Assembly: GCA_009823395.1 (NCBI GenBank)
Contig: CM020514.1
Span: 1,046,966-1,110,965 of the forward strand
Reading direction: 5' to 3'
Length of the DNA stretch: 64,000 bases
From: Thamnaconus septentrionalis
Lineage: Eukaryota; Chordata; Actinopteri; Tetraodontiformes; Monacanthidae
Part shown: positions 8,974 to 22,333 of the stretch, one piece after another
Layout: every line of letters begins with the position of its first letter
How positions within the stretch are numbered: the stretch's first letter is position 1
The notes under the pieces: model-generated
Database searches by the model: none
What the model saw: the letters and a program-made list of their open reading frames with translations, nothing else
Told to the model about the DNA's origin: nothing
Made by a program: the position numbers and the translations under genes

Positions 8974-11290
8974 TGGGTGAGAGAGAGAGAGTAGGTACAG
9001 AAAACCTAAACTTAAGCTAAAAGTAACAAAATAAAAGAAGAAATATAAAAGAGTTTGGTTTGTCTACTAGACTTGTTGTGGCTGAGTCTAGCAAAAATGA
9101 TTTGGCAGTTATTTGTTAAGCTGATGCGACACCAGACTCTTTGAGACAGTGAGCGAATGATGAGGGCTTACGTTGGATGAGCTTCTTCCAAGGTGGTCCT
9201 GGGAGTTTGTACTGTACCGTTCGGGTCCAGTACCGCGCAGGGAGCTTGGATTAGCACACCGACCGTCGAGGTGGAACTGCCCGTTCTGCTCTGTCCTGCA
9301 GGTGGCTTCACTGGCGTTTTGGCATCAGAGTAGAGTCTTTCTTCGTAACCAGTTGTAATTTTGGTGATCAAACGAATTACACGGTTACGAGGAAGGAAAA
9401 ACTGCTTGGCTGGTCCAAAAAGAAAAACCCCAAAAATCACAATCTCAGGGCTGAGGATGCCAGTTGAGATTGGGCAAAAGTTAAAAATGAAAAATAATGG
9501 TCACTGGACGAGGCTGAGTTGTTTCTGCTTCTGTCTTAAATTGGCCTTTATCCAGAAATTAGGAAAAATTAAGTTGACAAAAATTAGAATAAAGAAAAAT
9601 GACGAAGACAAAAACTAGACAAGACGACACTAAGAAAGACTAGACAACACTCAGGAAAACTAAAACACCAACTTCTTCTACTACTTCTTCATCTTCTGAG
9701 ACAAAGGAACTGAATTCACTGATATAACTTGGAGAAGAGGGTGGTCTTTTGAACTCCAAGAACCAATGAAAAGACTGTTCCAACACTAAAACTGATTGTT
9801 CGTCTTACACTATATGTATATGATGAATATGTATGTGGTGTCGGGTTCGTTGCTGATAAAGAAATGAAACAACAACCAAAAATGAAATAGAAGAACAACA
9901 TGGAGAAATAAAAACCGTGTGATCCTTCGTATGGTAGATACCTTACGAAAGTTAGGAAACAGTTGAGGAAGACATAGCGTTCAAAGCACATTAAACCTTC
10001 AACATATATTTTATATCTAAATACCTATCAACCTATCTAAGCATGCACACAAAAGCAGGAGTAAGTTTATTTATATTTAAAAGACAACTGAAAGATTTAA
10101 TAGATTTGGCATTCAGGCATGTATACAAATATATTTATATATATAAGAGTAGATATATGTATCTGTGGTTGTCAATATTTAAAAGGTGTATGTAGGGATT
10201 GAGGTAACAGTCGCCTGAGTGTAACGTGGAAAACTGGTGATGGTAATGATAGGGATTATGGCAAAGCATGTAACATTGATATGAGGAAAACCAACGTGCA
10301 AAGTTTATTCAACTTTTAATCGATTACTTAGGAAACACTTTTGTAACCTCCCCGTAGGGGACACTCTTGCTCCACCTGAAGCTTGAAAGCCTCCAGGCTT
10401 CCTTTAGGATGAAATCCTAAATCCGTTAATTTTGAGGTTAGAAGAGTGATTCAAAGTCCATTAATACTTTATTTTTGATGGTGGTCATAGATGTGTGACT
10501 TCCAGATTTCTCTGAAAAGGGGAAAATAGAGTTTTTAACATTGTCTGATATTGAGATGTTCAGGAACATCTGTGTTGAGGATGGCCCTTTGGAATGTTCT
10601 GCCGAGAGATAACGGTCGTAAAACTAGCGCTGGCCGCCAGTGGGACCAGTCCCTGCCTGGAACCAGGTCGTCTGAGAAAGCTTCGGAGTGGACTCCCAAC
10701 TGTGATTTGTGGGTGAAAGTGTTCGTCCGAGATTGGGTGTTTTACGGCTTTAAGATTTTAAGTAGAGATAGTCGCAGAGAAAGTAGCATCACAGCCAATC
10801 AGGTACCACCTTTGGTTCCTCCAAACGTGGTTCACCGGAATGCCATGCTGCAATAAATTCCAATTGTCCTGGGGAAAAACATTAGGTCCAGATGTGGCAC
10901 TACACATGACACAAAGCCTGGAGACAATCATGTTTCCACTGAGGGCAACAAATCAAGGTTGATTGGCTCTGAAACTGAGCTGCAATAAGCTGAGTGGGCG
11001 GGGCTTGTGAAGGGGAAACCAAGCAGGGGGGAGGGTCTACATACGACCTGGGTCGACTCATTGACAATGTGAGCAGACCCCCCCATTTCCCACTCCCCCA
11101 GGAGGCCAACGCAGGAATTGCAAGATCAGGTATTGACCGCTGTAATAAGACTTAGGTCTGGATGTTTACAGCAGTTTAAAAACTGAGCCACCACCACCAG
11201 CAGAGGGAGCAGTTGAGCTAGCACTAAAAATGCTGAAACTGAGCGCTGACACCTGCTGGATTATTGTGATACTGCCTCCCTTCTGGGCCC
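8425..11290. other. No recognised gene; microsatellites only
   Basis: A (GT)n then (GA)n compound microsatellite occupies 8926-8992. The rest is unique-looking sequence of mixed composition. Candidate CCAAT motifs (agccaatcag, about 10794) occur, but I found no coding frame, splice-consistent exon or repeat end I can name. Confidence 0.4.
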
Positions 11291-11299
11291 TGTTCTCAT

Positions 11300-11470
11300 G
11301 TCCAGTCACAGTGAACCGCTGTCACGCTCTCCACTTTTCCCCCCGGCGCTCATTAGCCGCTCCTCTAATTGCGATTAGCCTGCGGCGCCAATTAGCCTTC
11401 CTCAACCTCGTCCGGCTCCCTCATTAGCTAATTGAAACAATGCGGCCTGTGCTAACGAGGTAGCTGATTG
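11300..11470. promoter_or_regulatory. Candidate conserved enhancer with clustered homeodomain core sites
   Basis: Within about 120 bp there are at least six ATTAG/TAATT/CTAATT cores (about 11348, 11375, 11385, 11400, 11424, 11432) in a GC-balanced setting with no reading frame. The order is cattag, ctaattgc, gattag, caattag, cattagctaatt. Dense TAAT cores of this kind are typical of vertebrate developmental enhancers. Enhancer status is an inference that needs cross-species conservation. Confidence 0.35.
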
Positions 11471-12118
11471 GGACGTGATGTGGAGTCGACGGAAGGAAGC
11501 GCAGGTTCAGGCGGACGCTCACACTGCATCGGCAAAGTGGAGAGACATGAGGAACTAGTCGACTCCGAGCTGAGAGACGCAATGATCAATGAAATCATTC
11601 ACGGTTATCATCTGCAGGAAGAAGAAATAAAAATGCAGGCTGATCGACTCTGAGTGAGACGGTCAGAACAAAGGATTTGTGGAATTGTCTGCACTCAGCC
11701 GGAGCTGTGGCTTAGCCCCGCCCCCTTCCTTTGTCTAAATGGGATCTGAGAGCGTACTGGAGGAGGCGCCGGAATTTGAACGCGGCCATTAAAACCTCAA
11801 TCTGCAAAGAATGTGAAATCAGAGGGACGGGATTAGTGGAGGTGGAGTGCTTTAAATACAAACAGCTACTTTTGTCGGGCTGAAGCTGAGTGGGCGGAGT
11901 TTCACCACAATAATCCATCAATTCATTCACAGCTCATTGAAATTAACGAATTTGAATTCATTTACACTTTGTCAAGTTTTTATTTCTCGAGAAACAAAAA
12001 CCTGAGGACACAAATTCAGCCTTGAAACCTGAAGTGCCTAAAAACAGCCAGCAGGGGCAGCAGAATCAACGCCAGACGCAGAGCAGTGGGGCAAAATAAG
12101 TTGATTTATATTTTTATA
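11471..12118. other. No recognised gene
   Basis: Short open frames only (for example 11468-11653) with no recognised domain. Two gagtgggcgg(ag/gg) boxes (about 10990 and 11888) may be GC-box-like but have no gene next to them. Confidence 0.4.
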
Positions 12119-12120
12119 TA

Positions 12121-13779
<1,659 letters not shown>

Positions 13780-13851
<72 letters not shown>

Positions 13852-13890
13852 GCGTTGAGTTACGCATATATATATATATATATATATGTT
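13780..13890. repeat. (TA)n microsatellite, two blocks
   Basis: TA runs at 13780-13848 and 13866-13888, abutting the right end of the Tc1 element. Confidence 0.95.
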
Positions 13891-14104
13891 CCTGTATTTC
13901 ACTATCACTTGAACAATGATGCACATATATCTTGACTATATATGGCAATATATATATATAGGCAAAATAGGGACAATTTATCCCATTAATTGGTCCGCCG
14001 ATATCAGAAGGTTAAGACTTAATTATTTTTTAAGGTAGTAATCTTTTTTGTGGTATATAAACAACATTTAGTTTTATTGTGTCTTATTCTTTTTCACTGT
14101 AGAC

Positions 14105-15469
14105 CATCAAAGCTCTGCAGAGCCAGCAGCAGAACCTTGAAACTATGAAGATACAGTTTTCTGTAGCAGAGGGCCAGTTGTAAGATTGGATCAAGGACGT
14201 GAAGGAGTGGGCTGAAAGTAATTTTGGTGTCATTGTACGCCAGTAGGTGTGAGAATGGTGTGGGAACGTTTGGAAAACTGCTACGGATCGCCAGAAGCCA
14301 TAGAAAATGCACTCCTCAAGAAGCTAGAATATTTTCCAAAAATTGCAAATCGAGAAAATCACCGGTTGAGAGAGCTGGGAGACATTTTGTTGGAGCTAGA
14401 AGCTGCCAAGATAGATGGATTCCTGCCTGGTCTTAATTGCCTGGACACATCTCGTTGCATCACTCCGATTGTCCAGAAGCTGCCATACTCCATGCACGAG
14501 AAGTGGGTCTCTTTTGCATCTCGGTACACAGAAAGCCACCGGACGTCTTATCCGCCTTTCTCCTTCTTCGCAAAGTTTGTCTGCGATCGAGCCAAAACAC
14601 TCAACGATCCAAGCTTTGCCCCACTCACAAGTGGTTGGGGCTCAGGAAAGACAGAACATCCCTCAAGACACAGCACGAAATTGCCTGTCTCTGTCAAGAA
14701 AACACAGGTTTCAGTCGAACCTGACAGCAACCATGACAACCACTTAGAGAAAGACATAGTCGACCCAGACAAACAGTGCCCACTACACAACAAACCGCTC
14801 TTCAGTATTACCCAGGGCACAGCAGCATACACCCTCAAGACCTGCTCTGGAGTCATTGAAACCACTGGTTGACGAGCAAACAATTTTATAATGGAGTCAT
14901 TAGATGGCAAAACACAAATTCAGCTCCCAACTTTAATTGAATGTGACATGCTCCCAGACGACAAGTCAGAAATCCCCACGCCTGAGGTTGCCAGACACTA
15001 CACACACCTCAAACGGGTCGCAGACAAGATCCCAGCTCTAGATCCTTCTGCAGCCATCCTCATCCTGCTCGGTCGAGACATACCACAGGCACACAAGGTT
15101 CGAGGACATAGCAACGGACCCCACAATGCCCCCTACGCACAGCGTCTCGACTTGGGCTGGGTAATTGTAGGAGAGGTCTGTCTCGGAAGAGTCCACAAAC
15201 CAGAGCATGCTAACATTTACCGAACTAATGTGTTAAGTAATGGGCGTACATCTCTGTTTGACCCCTGCACGAACAGTCTCCACCTCAAAGAGAAGTTTGA
15301 TACTTCAGCGAATCGCCATGGACCTCCAAAGGTCAACGAGATGAAGAACCTGTTCGAAGAAAGAGACAGCCTAGGTGAAGGGGTCTTCCAGCGTACACCA
15401 GATGATGACAAGCTCGCCATGTCCGTAGAAGGCCTTTCTAGAAATAATGCACAAAGAAGTTTTCATTGA
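14105..15469 (+). pseudogene. BEL/Pao gag-like and protease-linker region
   Basis: From about 14105 the frame reads TIKALQSQQQNLE and, after one broken stretch, WERLENCYGSPEAIENALLKKLE, a pattern of the DUF1759-type gag of Pao elements. After an in-frame TGA at about 14870 the same frame continues with MESLDGKTQIQLP, IPTPEVARHYTHL, ILILLGRDIPQAHKV and APYAQRLDLGWVIVGE, which is the protease-like DUF1758 region. The conserved Asp-Asp-Gly of the protease itself is not seen, so the active-site segment is probably in the deleted gap before 14880. Confidence 0.75.
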
Positions 15470-17384
15470 TGACTCAAACAGTTGGGTGGCACCACTACCC
15501 TTCAGAAAACTAAGGCGCAAACTCCCCAACAATAGACCACAAGCACTCAAGCGTCTTTTGACATTGTGGTCGCCTTCATGCAGAAGATCTTTAAAGCAGG
15601 TCACGCAGAACTAGCTCCACCACTCAGTGAGGAACAAGAGTGTTGGTACCTGCCAATCTTTGGGGTCTATCATCCAGGTAAACCAGGCCAGGTAAGAGCA
15701 GTATTTGACTCCAGCGCCAAACACGAAGGCATCTCTCTTAATGATGTCCTGTTGAGCGGCCCTGATCTGAATAACACACTCTTAGGAGTCCTCATTCGCT
15801 TCCGTAAAGAACCTGTAGCAGTGGCAGCAGATATTGAGCAAATGTTCTACTGCTTCAAGGTCTGCAAGGAACATTGAGATTTCCTACGTTTCTTCTGGTT
15901 TGAAGACAACGACCCTGCCAAAAGAATCACAGAGTACCGCATGACCGTTCATGTATTTGGCAACAGTCCTTCTCCTGCTGTTGCCATATACGGATTGAGA
16001 AGAGCTGCCCTGCTAGGTCAGGATGAGCATGGCATGAGAGCAAAACAGTTTGTTGCAAGGAACTTTTATGTTGACAACGGACTTACCTCATTCTCTACGG
16101 ATGACGATGCCATTCAAGTGCTGAAAAAGACAAAGGAAATGTTAGCAGAGTCAAACATCCGACTACACAAGTTCACCTCAAATCATAATGCAGTGATAGA
16201 AGCCTTCCCGCCTGAGGAACATGCTAAAGAACTGAAAGACTTGGAGCTGGGTGTGGATTCTTTACCACTGCAAAGAAGTTTAGGTCTCAACTGGCACCTT
16301 CAAACAGACAGCTTTAACTTCCTTGTTTCAAGAGAGGAGAAGCCATTCACTCGAAGGGGCATTCTGTCTACAGTCAACAGCATATTTGACCCACTGGGAT
16401 TTGTGGCTCCAATAACAGTTCAAGGCAAGGCGCTAGTCAGAGAACTATGTACCGAACACTGTGAATGGGATGCTCCAATACCTGCTGAAAACCAGACACA
16501 ATGGAAGGCGTGGAAAGACTCGCTTAAAGCACTTGAGCAACTCCACATACCAAGGCCATACGTCCCTGTTTCCCTGCTCTCAACCCACTATAAGGAACTG
16601 TGTGTCTTCTCTGACGCGTCCACCATGGCCATCTCTGTGGTAGCTTACCTCAGGGCCGTTGACAATGGGGGACAAATTTATGTAGGGTTCTGCATGGCAA
16701 AATCCAAATTAGCACCACGCCATTCCCATACCGTACCTCGTCTCGAGCTTTGTGCGGCTTGTCCTCGAGCTAGCTGACATGCTAGTGGATGAACTAGATG
16801 TCGAAATCCACAATGTGAAGTTCTACACTGACTCCAGAGTTATGTTGGGCTATATCTACAACACCAACCATAGATTCTACGTGTATGTCGCTAACAGAGT
16901 CACACGCATACGGAAGTCAACTCAGCCAGAACAGTGGCACTTTGTCAGCACTGATCACAATCCTGCCGATCATGGAACGCGACCAGTACCAGCTTCACTT
17001 CTTGGACAGACAAATTGGTTTTCAGGACCCTCATGGCTTAAAAAAGGTGATGGAGCTACACTCGTAGCAGATGTGGGTCCACTGATTGCAACTTTTACTA
17101 CGAAGGCTTCCGAAGCACAGCTTGGTTCCCAAAGATTCAAACGATTCTCCAGCTGGAAGTTGCTTACTCATGGAATAGCCAAGCTCATTCAAAAATGTAG
17201 ATCCTGTTCTAAGAAGATATCCCAAAGACAGATGAATTCACGCAAGCAAGAACTGCAATTGTCAAAACTGTACAACAAGAGGCCTTCCAAAGGGAAATCC
17301 AGAGTCTCAGCGAAGGAGAGATCGTCTCAAAACTCAGCCCTCTCAGAAAGCTTGATCCCATTCTGGATGCAGATGGTATACTAA
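15470..17384 (+). pseudogene. BEL/Pao reverse transcriptase and RNase H, several disruptions
   Basis: Fingers/palm sequence occurs at 15570-15877 ([45 protein letters not shown]). After an in-frame TGA at 15876 the same frame carries on to 16760 with the catalytic-box variant YVDNGL (YVDD-like, with the second Asp changed to Asn), the thumb ILSTVNSIFDPLGFVAPI, and RNase H residues FSDAST. A frameshift near 16755 moves the reading to the frame holding YTDSRVMLGYI and DHNPADHGTRP. Reverse transcriptase copies the element RNA in cytoplasmic particles; the Asn change plus stops indicate a non-functional copy. Confidence 0.82.
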
Positions 17385-17671
17385 GAGTTGGTGGTCGCGT
17401 GTCGTGAAGAAGAAGCTGGCGCAGTAGAGAGAGGGACTGGAGAAAAGGAGATGGGAGAGGAGGGTTCTTCTTGAACAATTTAGAGCACAATCAACTGGTC
17501 ATTGAGGTTCTCGCTGTTCTCTGAGAATGACAGCTGCTCATTCGGACTCCCTGGTTGGTTTGGAGTTACTGTGATTGGTCAAAACAAACATGTTAAGATT
17601 CCTTTTCAAGAAGTACAAAGGAAAAAACCACAAGAGAGGAAACCACAAACAACAACAACAATAATAATAAC

Positions 17672-18665
17672 TTCTTCTTCTTCTTCCGCATTATCCGGGG
17701 TCGGGTCGCGGGGGCAGCAGCCTCAGCAGAGATGCCCAGACCTCCCTGGCCCCAGTCACCTCCTCCAGCTCATCCGGTGGGACCCCAAGGCGTTCCCAGG
17801 CCAGCCGGGAGACATAGTCCCTCCATCGTGTCCTGGGTCTTCCCCGAGGCCTCCTCCCGGTGGGACATGCCACCTGCCCAAGGAGGCGTCCAGGAGGCAT
17901 CTGGAACAGATGCCCGAGCCACCTCAGCTGGCCCCTCTTGATGCGGAGGAGCAGCGGCTCTACTCCGAGCTCCTCCCGGGTGACTGAGCTTCTCACCCTA
18001 TCCCTCAGGGTGGGAACGTAGATCGACCGGTAAATCGAGAGCCTCGCCTTTCGGCTTAGCTCCTTCTTCACCACGACGGACCGGTACAGCGACCGCATCA
18101 CTGCAGACGCTGCACCGATCCGCCTGTCGATCTCACGCTCCATCCTCCCCTCCCTCGTGAACAAGACCACGAGATACTTGAACTCCTCCACCTGAGGCAG
18201 GATCTCCCCACCGACCCGGAGAGGACAAACCACCTTTTTCTGGTCGAGAACCATGGCCTCAGACTTGGAGGGGCTGATTCTCATCCCAGCCGCTTCACAC
18301 TCGGCTGCAAAACCGCCCCAGTACACATTGGAGGTCCTGGCTCGATGAAGCCAACATGACCACATCATCTGCAAAAAGCAGAGACGCAATGATGTGGTTC
18401 CCGAACCAGACTCCCTCTGGCCCCTGGCTGCGCCTAGAAATTCTGTCCATGAAAATAATGAACAGAACCGGTGACAAAGGACAGCCCTGCCGGAGTCCAA
18501 CACGCACTGGGAACAGGTCTGACTTACTGCCGGCAATGCGAACCAGACTCTTGCTCCGATCATACAGGGACCGCACGGCCCTTAACAGAGGGCCCCGGAC
18601 CCCATACTCCTGGAGCACCCCCCACAAGATGCGTCGAGGGACACGGTCGAACGTATCGAATAGTC
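17672..18665 (-). mobile_element. Rex3 (RTE-clade) LINE, 5'-truncated
   Basis: On the minus strand the copy runs from FDTFDRVPRRILWGV (18665) through GLRQGCPLSPVLFIIFMD and the catalytic LLFADDVVMLAS to PRTRWRDYVSRLAWERLGVPP, and ends in a simple GAA/ATT tail at 17672. A 21-bp stretch at 18469-18489 closely resembles the published Rex3 forward primer site, as I recall it. It is frameshifted between the FADD part and the C-terminal part near 18300, and a block of about 40 residues is missing around 17985. RTE elements normally insert as 5'-truncated copies, which fits. Confidence 0.85.
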
Positions 18666-19590
18666 GGCCGCGACACTATTTGAAAACATGCACGAGGACT
18701 GCAAATGTGTTTTGGAACCTCAAGCAACTTTACTTTGAAGGCTATTTGCAAAGTACAGCCGCTGAACCGCTAGCCACTACCGCTTACTCCGTGCTCTGCT
18801 TGTGTTGTGTTCGCGGGCAGCGATACTTCAGAGGCAGCGATTTTGACTCGCAAGTTTCACTCCTTTTTGCAATGTTAACGCTGCTAGCTTGGTAACACCG
18901 GTCGAATAGAGTTGTTGCTGTTTTGTGCTTTGTGTGGACTTAAGTTGTGCGGATATTCTTGTCTAATAATAAACGACTGTGAGACTCAAGTGATCGTTTC
19001 AGCGTTTACATTTTCTCTTCTAGGACAGTGTTTTGATACAGTATGAAACAAAATTGGTTTTTGCTCTCTCCCTCTCTCTCTGTCTCTCTCTCTCTCTGCT
19101 TTCCGAAGTCCAACTTGGAGCAAGTACGATGCGTCATCTTTGTCCGAGAACTTAACAGAGCAACTTGACCAGGATCTTGCTACGTGCATTGATAAACTGT
19201 AACAATATTGAACTTGTTCTGACAAGATTGATGTTTTTCTTGACTTAAAAATGTTAGAAATGATTGTTTGCACTACAAATTCAGCACAGACTTTCAAATG
19301 TATGAGCAAATAAACATAAATGTTTTATGTTTAAACATGTTTTTCTTATCATTATTTTTGTGTAAACCATTGAATATAATTGTGGAAAATAATTAATATT
19401 GATATATGAGAAATCTCTTCACATAGTGTTATAATAACTACTGCTATTATTGTTATCATCATTATTATTGCTATAAATAGCAATAATAATGACTATAGTG
19501 ATCCATGCAGTTTTGTTATTTAGGAAGTTTGTAGCAAATAGGTCCTGTGTAGCCCTCCGAACTACTCAGTACCCATGAAGTAGCCTTCAG
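18666..19590. other. No recognised gene; CT tract and isolated AATAAA
   Basis: An AATAAA-like aataataaacg at about 18967 is followed by gactgtgagactcaag, which could be an LTR R-U5 piece of the neighbouring BEL element, but no ends match. A CT-rich tract lies at 19056-19098. Confidence 0.35.
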
Positions 19591-19614
19591 TGTCAAAAAG
19601 GTTGGTGACCCCTG
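19591..19614 (-). mobile_element. hAT-type terminal repeat fragment
   Basis: The reverse complement reads CAGGGGTCACCAACCTTTTTGA, a common fish/vertebrate hAT (Charlie-like) terminus. The partner end was not found, so only the end of a truncated copy is supported. Confidence 0.45.
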
Positions 19615-19892
19615 CTGTAGACTTTCTACCAACAACGCAAAGTGCCCTTGACGAGATCACGTGCAATCTCACGATAATTAATATCGCTGTGCCACTGCCT
19701 CTCTGGGAAAGCAGAGGTGACCAGCGAGCAGCTGCAAGGGGCGATGACAAAAAGCTGCAATCGGACAGTTTTCAAACGTTTGCAAAGCCGAACGTAAATT
19801 TAGTCACAGAACCCAACATCCACGGCAGGCTTGGAAGTTCATCATTGCAGAAGAAATTGCGTTAATAGTTTGCAGTAATAAATCGTGTGTGA

Positions 19893-19952
19893 CTCTCTCT
19901 CTCTCTGTGCTCTCTCTCTCTCTCTCTCTATCTATGTGTGTGTGTGTGTGTA
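19893..19952. repeat. (CT)n/(GT)n compound microsatellite
   Basis: CT run followed by GT run. It abuts a short unrecognised open segment (19590-19865) that has no known domain. Confidence 0.85.
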
Positions 19953-20780
19953 ACATTGTATTCTGTCCGTTGTTCTCTTCCAAATCACTTAAGATTTGCT
20001 CATTTTGATAAGTGTTGACAGCGTATGAAAAACTTTTATTATTATTATCATTATTATTAATCATGATCATCAACAACTACACAAGATACATCTAACAGAT
20101 TTCTTTATTCCACTATACGAGATTCATATAATCTATAATTTCACAGGAAAAAAGGATTTTACACGAAACGTATTGCATGCTGTCCTCACTCAGTGCCAAT
20201 CAGCTCTTTGCTCAGAAGACAGCAAGACTTTTTCCATAATACTCTAAGGCCTGCAGGCGGAGCAGCCACCTGGCTGCCACCGCCTTGATCGCATGAGACG
20301 ATTGTTGCCAGCAAGTGTGAAACATCAGAACCAGTTGGCATCGAGTCGGACCAAAATCTAACCAGCATGCATTGTTTGCTGGTCCCCAGTGGTCGATTCT
20401 GCGCAGGCCTGGCTCATCTTGAAAGCACCTATTATAAAATTACTTCCCAGCATGATCAACACATTCATATACTCTCTCTGCAGATCACGGACCTACAATA
20501 TACAGTTACGCTGAACTTTATTTACAATTTTTTTAGATACACGCAAGATTCTTATCAATGCAATGGATGGCCCGTCTCTATTCTTTTCAGTCAAGAAGAT
20601 TTTGTGGCAGGCCAGCCTGTTTCAGTTTTGTTGACATGCAAAATATCTTGTAAAATATTAACCCAAAATACATAATGAAGAAAATATATTAGAGAATGGT
20701 AACAAATAATATTTAGATTTTTTATTTGGTCAGTAAAAATCCCCAGGGCGAAAATCCCCATCTCTAAATTTCAGTTTTTG
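19953..20780. other. No recognised gene
   Basis: AT-rich with an ATT-rich microsatellite (20035-20060) and no matched repeat ends. Confidence 0.4.
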
Positions 20781-20784
20781 TATT

Positions 20785-21770
20785 CGGTCTAGAATACAGA
20801 CAACTCTGATGCATATTCTGAGTTTTGGTCAAATATGAATTCAGTATGAGTCACAAAGACAAAATATTGTGTAGGGTGACAGTAACAATTCTAAATTTTG
20901 TCATGTATGTGTTATATTAGGCCATATCAAAATGTTTTTGTAGCATACTGATTAAGTATATGGAATTTCTGGATGTATCATTATCTATTGCATATTTTCC
21001 TTTAATCCATATCTGGAACTGCAAGAAAATACAGACAATTTCCAATGCATATGTAAGGTTTTGTTAAAATGAACCATCAAATATGGATGAAGTAAACATC
21101 TCCTTGCCTTTCCAAACTATGATACAATAGAATATAGAAATAAGACAATCATTTTAGTAGAATAATTGCGATATTTGTAGCTTACATTGTTACCTTTTGT
21201 CATTCAATTTTTTTTTATTACAGATTTTGACGTCAGTCTTAGAGGCCAGTCTTAGTTGAGATATTTACTTAATTTTGATAAGTCATGACAATTGACAGAA
21301 TATGGCCATCAAACGATGCAAAATGGCCAGAATCCCAGAACTTTCATTAGATACGCTTCCGGATTCTCTGTAAAATACAGAACATTTCTGATCAAATGTA
21401 ATGATAACCAGTGATTAGTAAAATATCACTTAAATATTTGGACATATCATATTTTAGCATACAGCAACATTTTATTTTTGCAGAGTGTTCCAATTATCGC
21501 CTCATCTGGACAATCTGGACATATCAAGAAAAATATTTTTTTTTCTGGAATATGGATCAAATGCATGGTATATCTGAATGTTAACCTTACACAGTCATAT
21601 TTAGTTGATATATCACTTAAATCCATACTATAATTCTGGAACCACTATAGAATATAGACTATTTCTAATGCATACTTAAGGTTTTATGACTGTGATGCAA
21701 TGCACAATATAAAAATATATTGATACTCTAATTTAAGTAGAATAATTGCAATATTTGCAAAATATCTTGT
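20785..21770. repeat. Degenerate tandem-like repeat, about 230-340 bp spacing
   Basis: A recurring phrase of the form aatacagac(a/t)(a/t)...ct(g/a)atgcatat...ggttttg appears at about 20791, 21027, 21370 and 21650. The longest match is 21010-21180 against 21640-21765, sharing the agtagaataattg(c)atatttg block. Divergence is high and the spacing irregular. The family is unknown to me. Confidence 0.4.
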
Positions 21771-21794
21771 AGTTCAACTGTTGGAATTTTGTCC

Positions 21795-22300
21795 TTAATT
21801 TTAAGGCACTTCTGGGAGGGCTCCAGACATCCAATTCATGTCAGTTGTACCTGATGAGTCAAGGTTTCATAATCTGTCGTCCATTTACCTCTGCATCATT
21901 CCTTGCTACAGTCGCTCAAAACGGCATTTAAGTGACCTGGCGAACTTTTGAACTTTGACCTTGATTTTAAGACACTTCTGGGAGGGCTGCAGACATTAAA
22001 TGGTAAATGATAAATGGACTGCACTTATATAGCGCTTTCCAGCACCTTCACAGTACCCCAAAGCGCTTTACAAAGCCTCTCATTCACCCATTCATACACC
22101 AATGGGTGGCTGCTGCCATGCAAGGAACAGCCGAGCCCCATTGGGAACAATTAGGGTTCAGCTCTTGCTCAAGGACACTTCAGCATGTGGGCAGTTGGAG
22201 CCAGGATTTGAACTGCTGCTCCTCCGATCATTATTTCGCAGCCTGCTTTACCAACTGAGCCACAGCTGTCCATTAAATTCACTGTTTCAAGGCCATTTAA
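21795..22300. repeat. Direct duplication split by a SINE
   Basis: The phrase ttaaggcacttctgggaggg at about 21800 recurs as ttaagacacttctgggaggg at about 21967, each followed by ct(c/g)cagacat and later by catttaagtga. The second copy is interrupted by the SINE at 22002-22270. Confidence 0.6.
22002..22270 (-). mobile_element. tRNA-derived SINE, 269 bp, with 8-bp target duplication
   Basis: Read on the minus strand the head has a pol III A-box-like TGGCTCAGTTGG near 22262 and a B-box-like AGTTCAAATCC near 22210, as in tRNA-derived SINEs. The tail ends in the TATATAAGTGCAGTCCATTTA phrase of a widespread fish repeat (22007-22040). The same octamer, cattaaat, flanks it at 21994-22001 and 22271-22278. 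Confidence 0.8.
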
Positions 22301-22333
22301 GTGATATAATAACAATATTTTTATATCAGGGTC

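Larger units (their letters stand above)
14100..17405 (+). mobile_element. BEL/Pao LTR retrotransposon remnant, no LTRs visible
   Basis: Gag-like, protease-linker, reverse transcriptase and RNase H regions follow each other in BEL/Pao order on one strand. The element stops at about 17402 inside the integrase zinc-finger start (DGILRVGGRV). No LTR pair was found. The damage includes two in-frame TGA codons and at least three frameshifts, so the copy is dead. Confidence 0.85.

Noticed and set aside
17502..17987. Pro-rich plus-strand frame
   Set aside because: Antisense of the Rex3 3' coding end.
18666..19000. 3' LTR of the BEL/Pao element
   Set aside because: An AATAAA and plausible R-U5 are present, but no matching 5' LTR or TG...CA ends with a duplication could be found.
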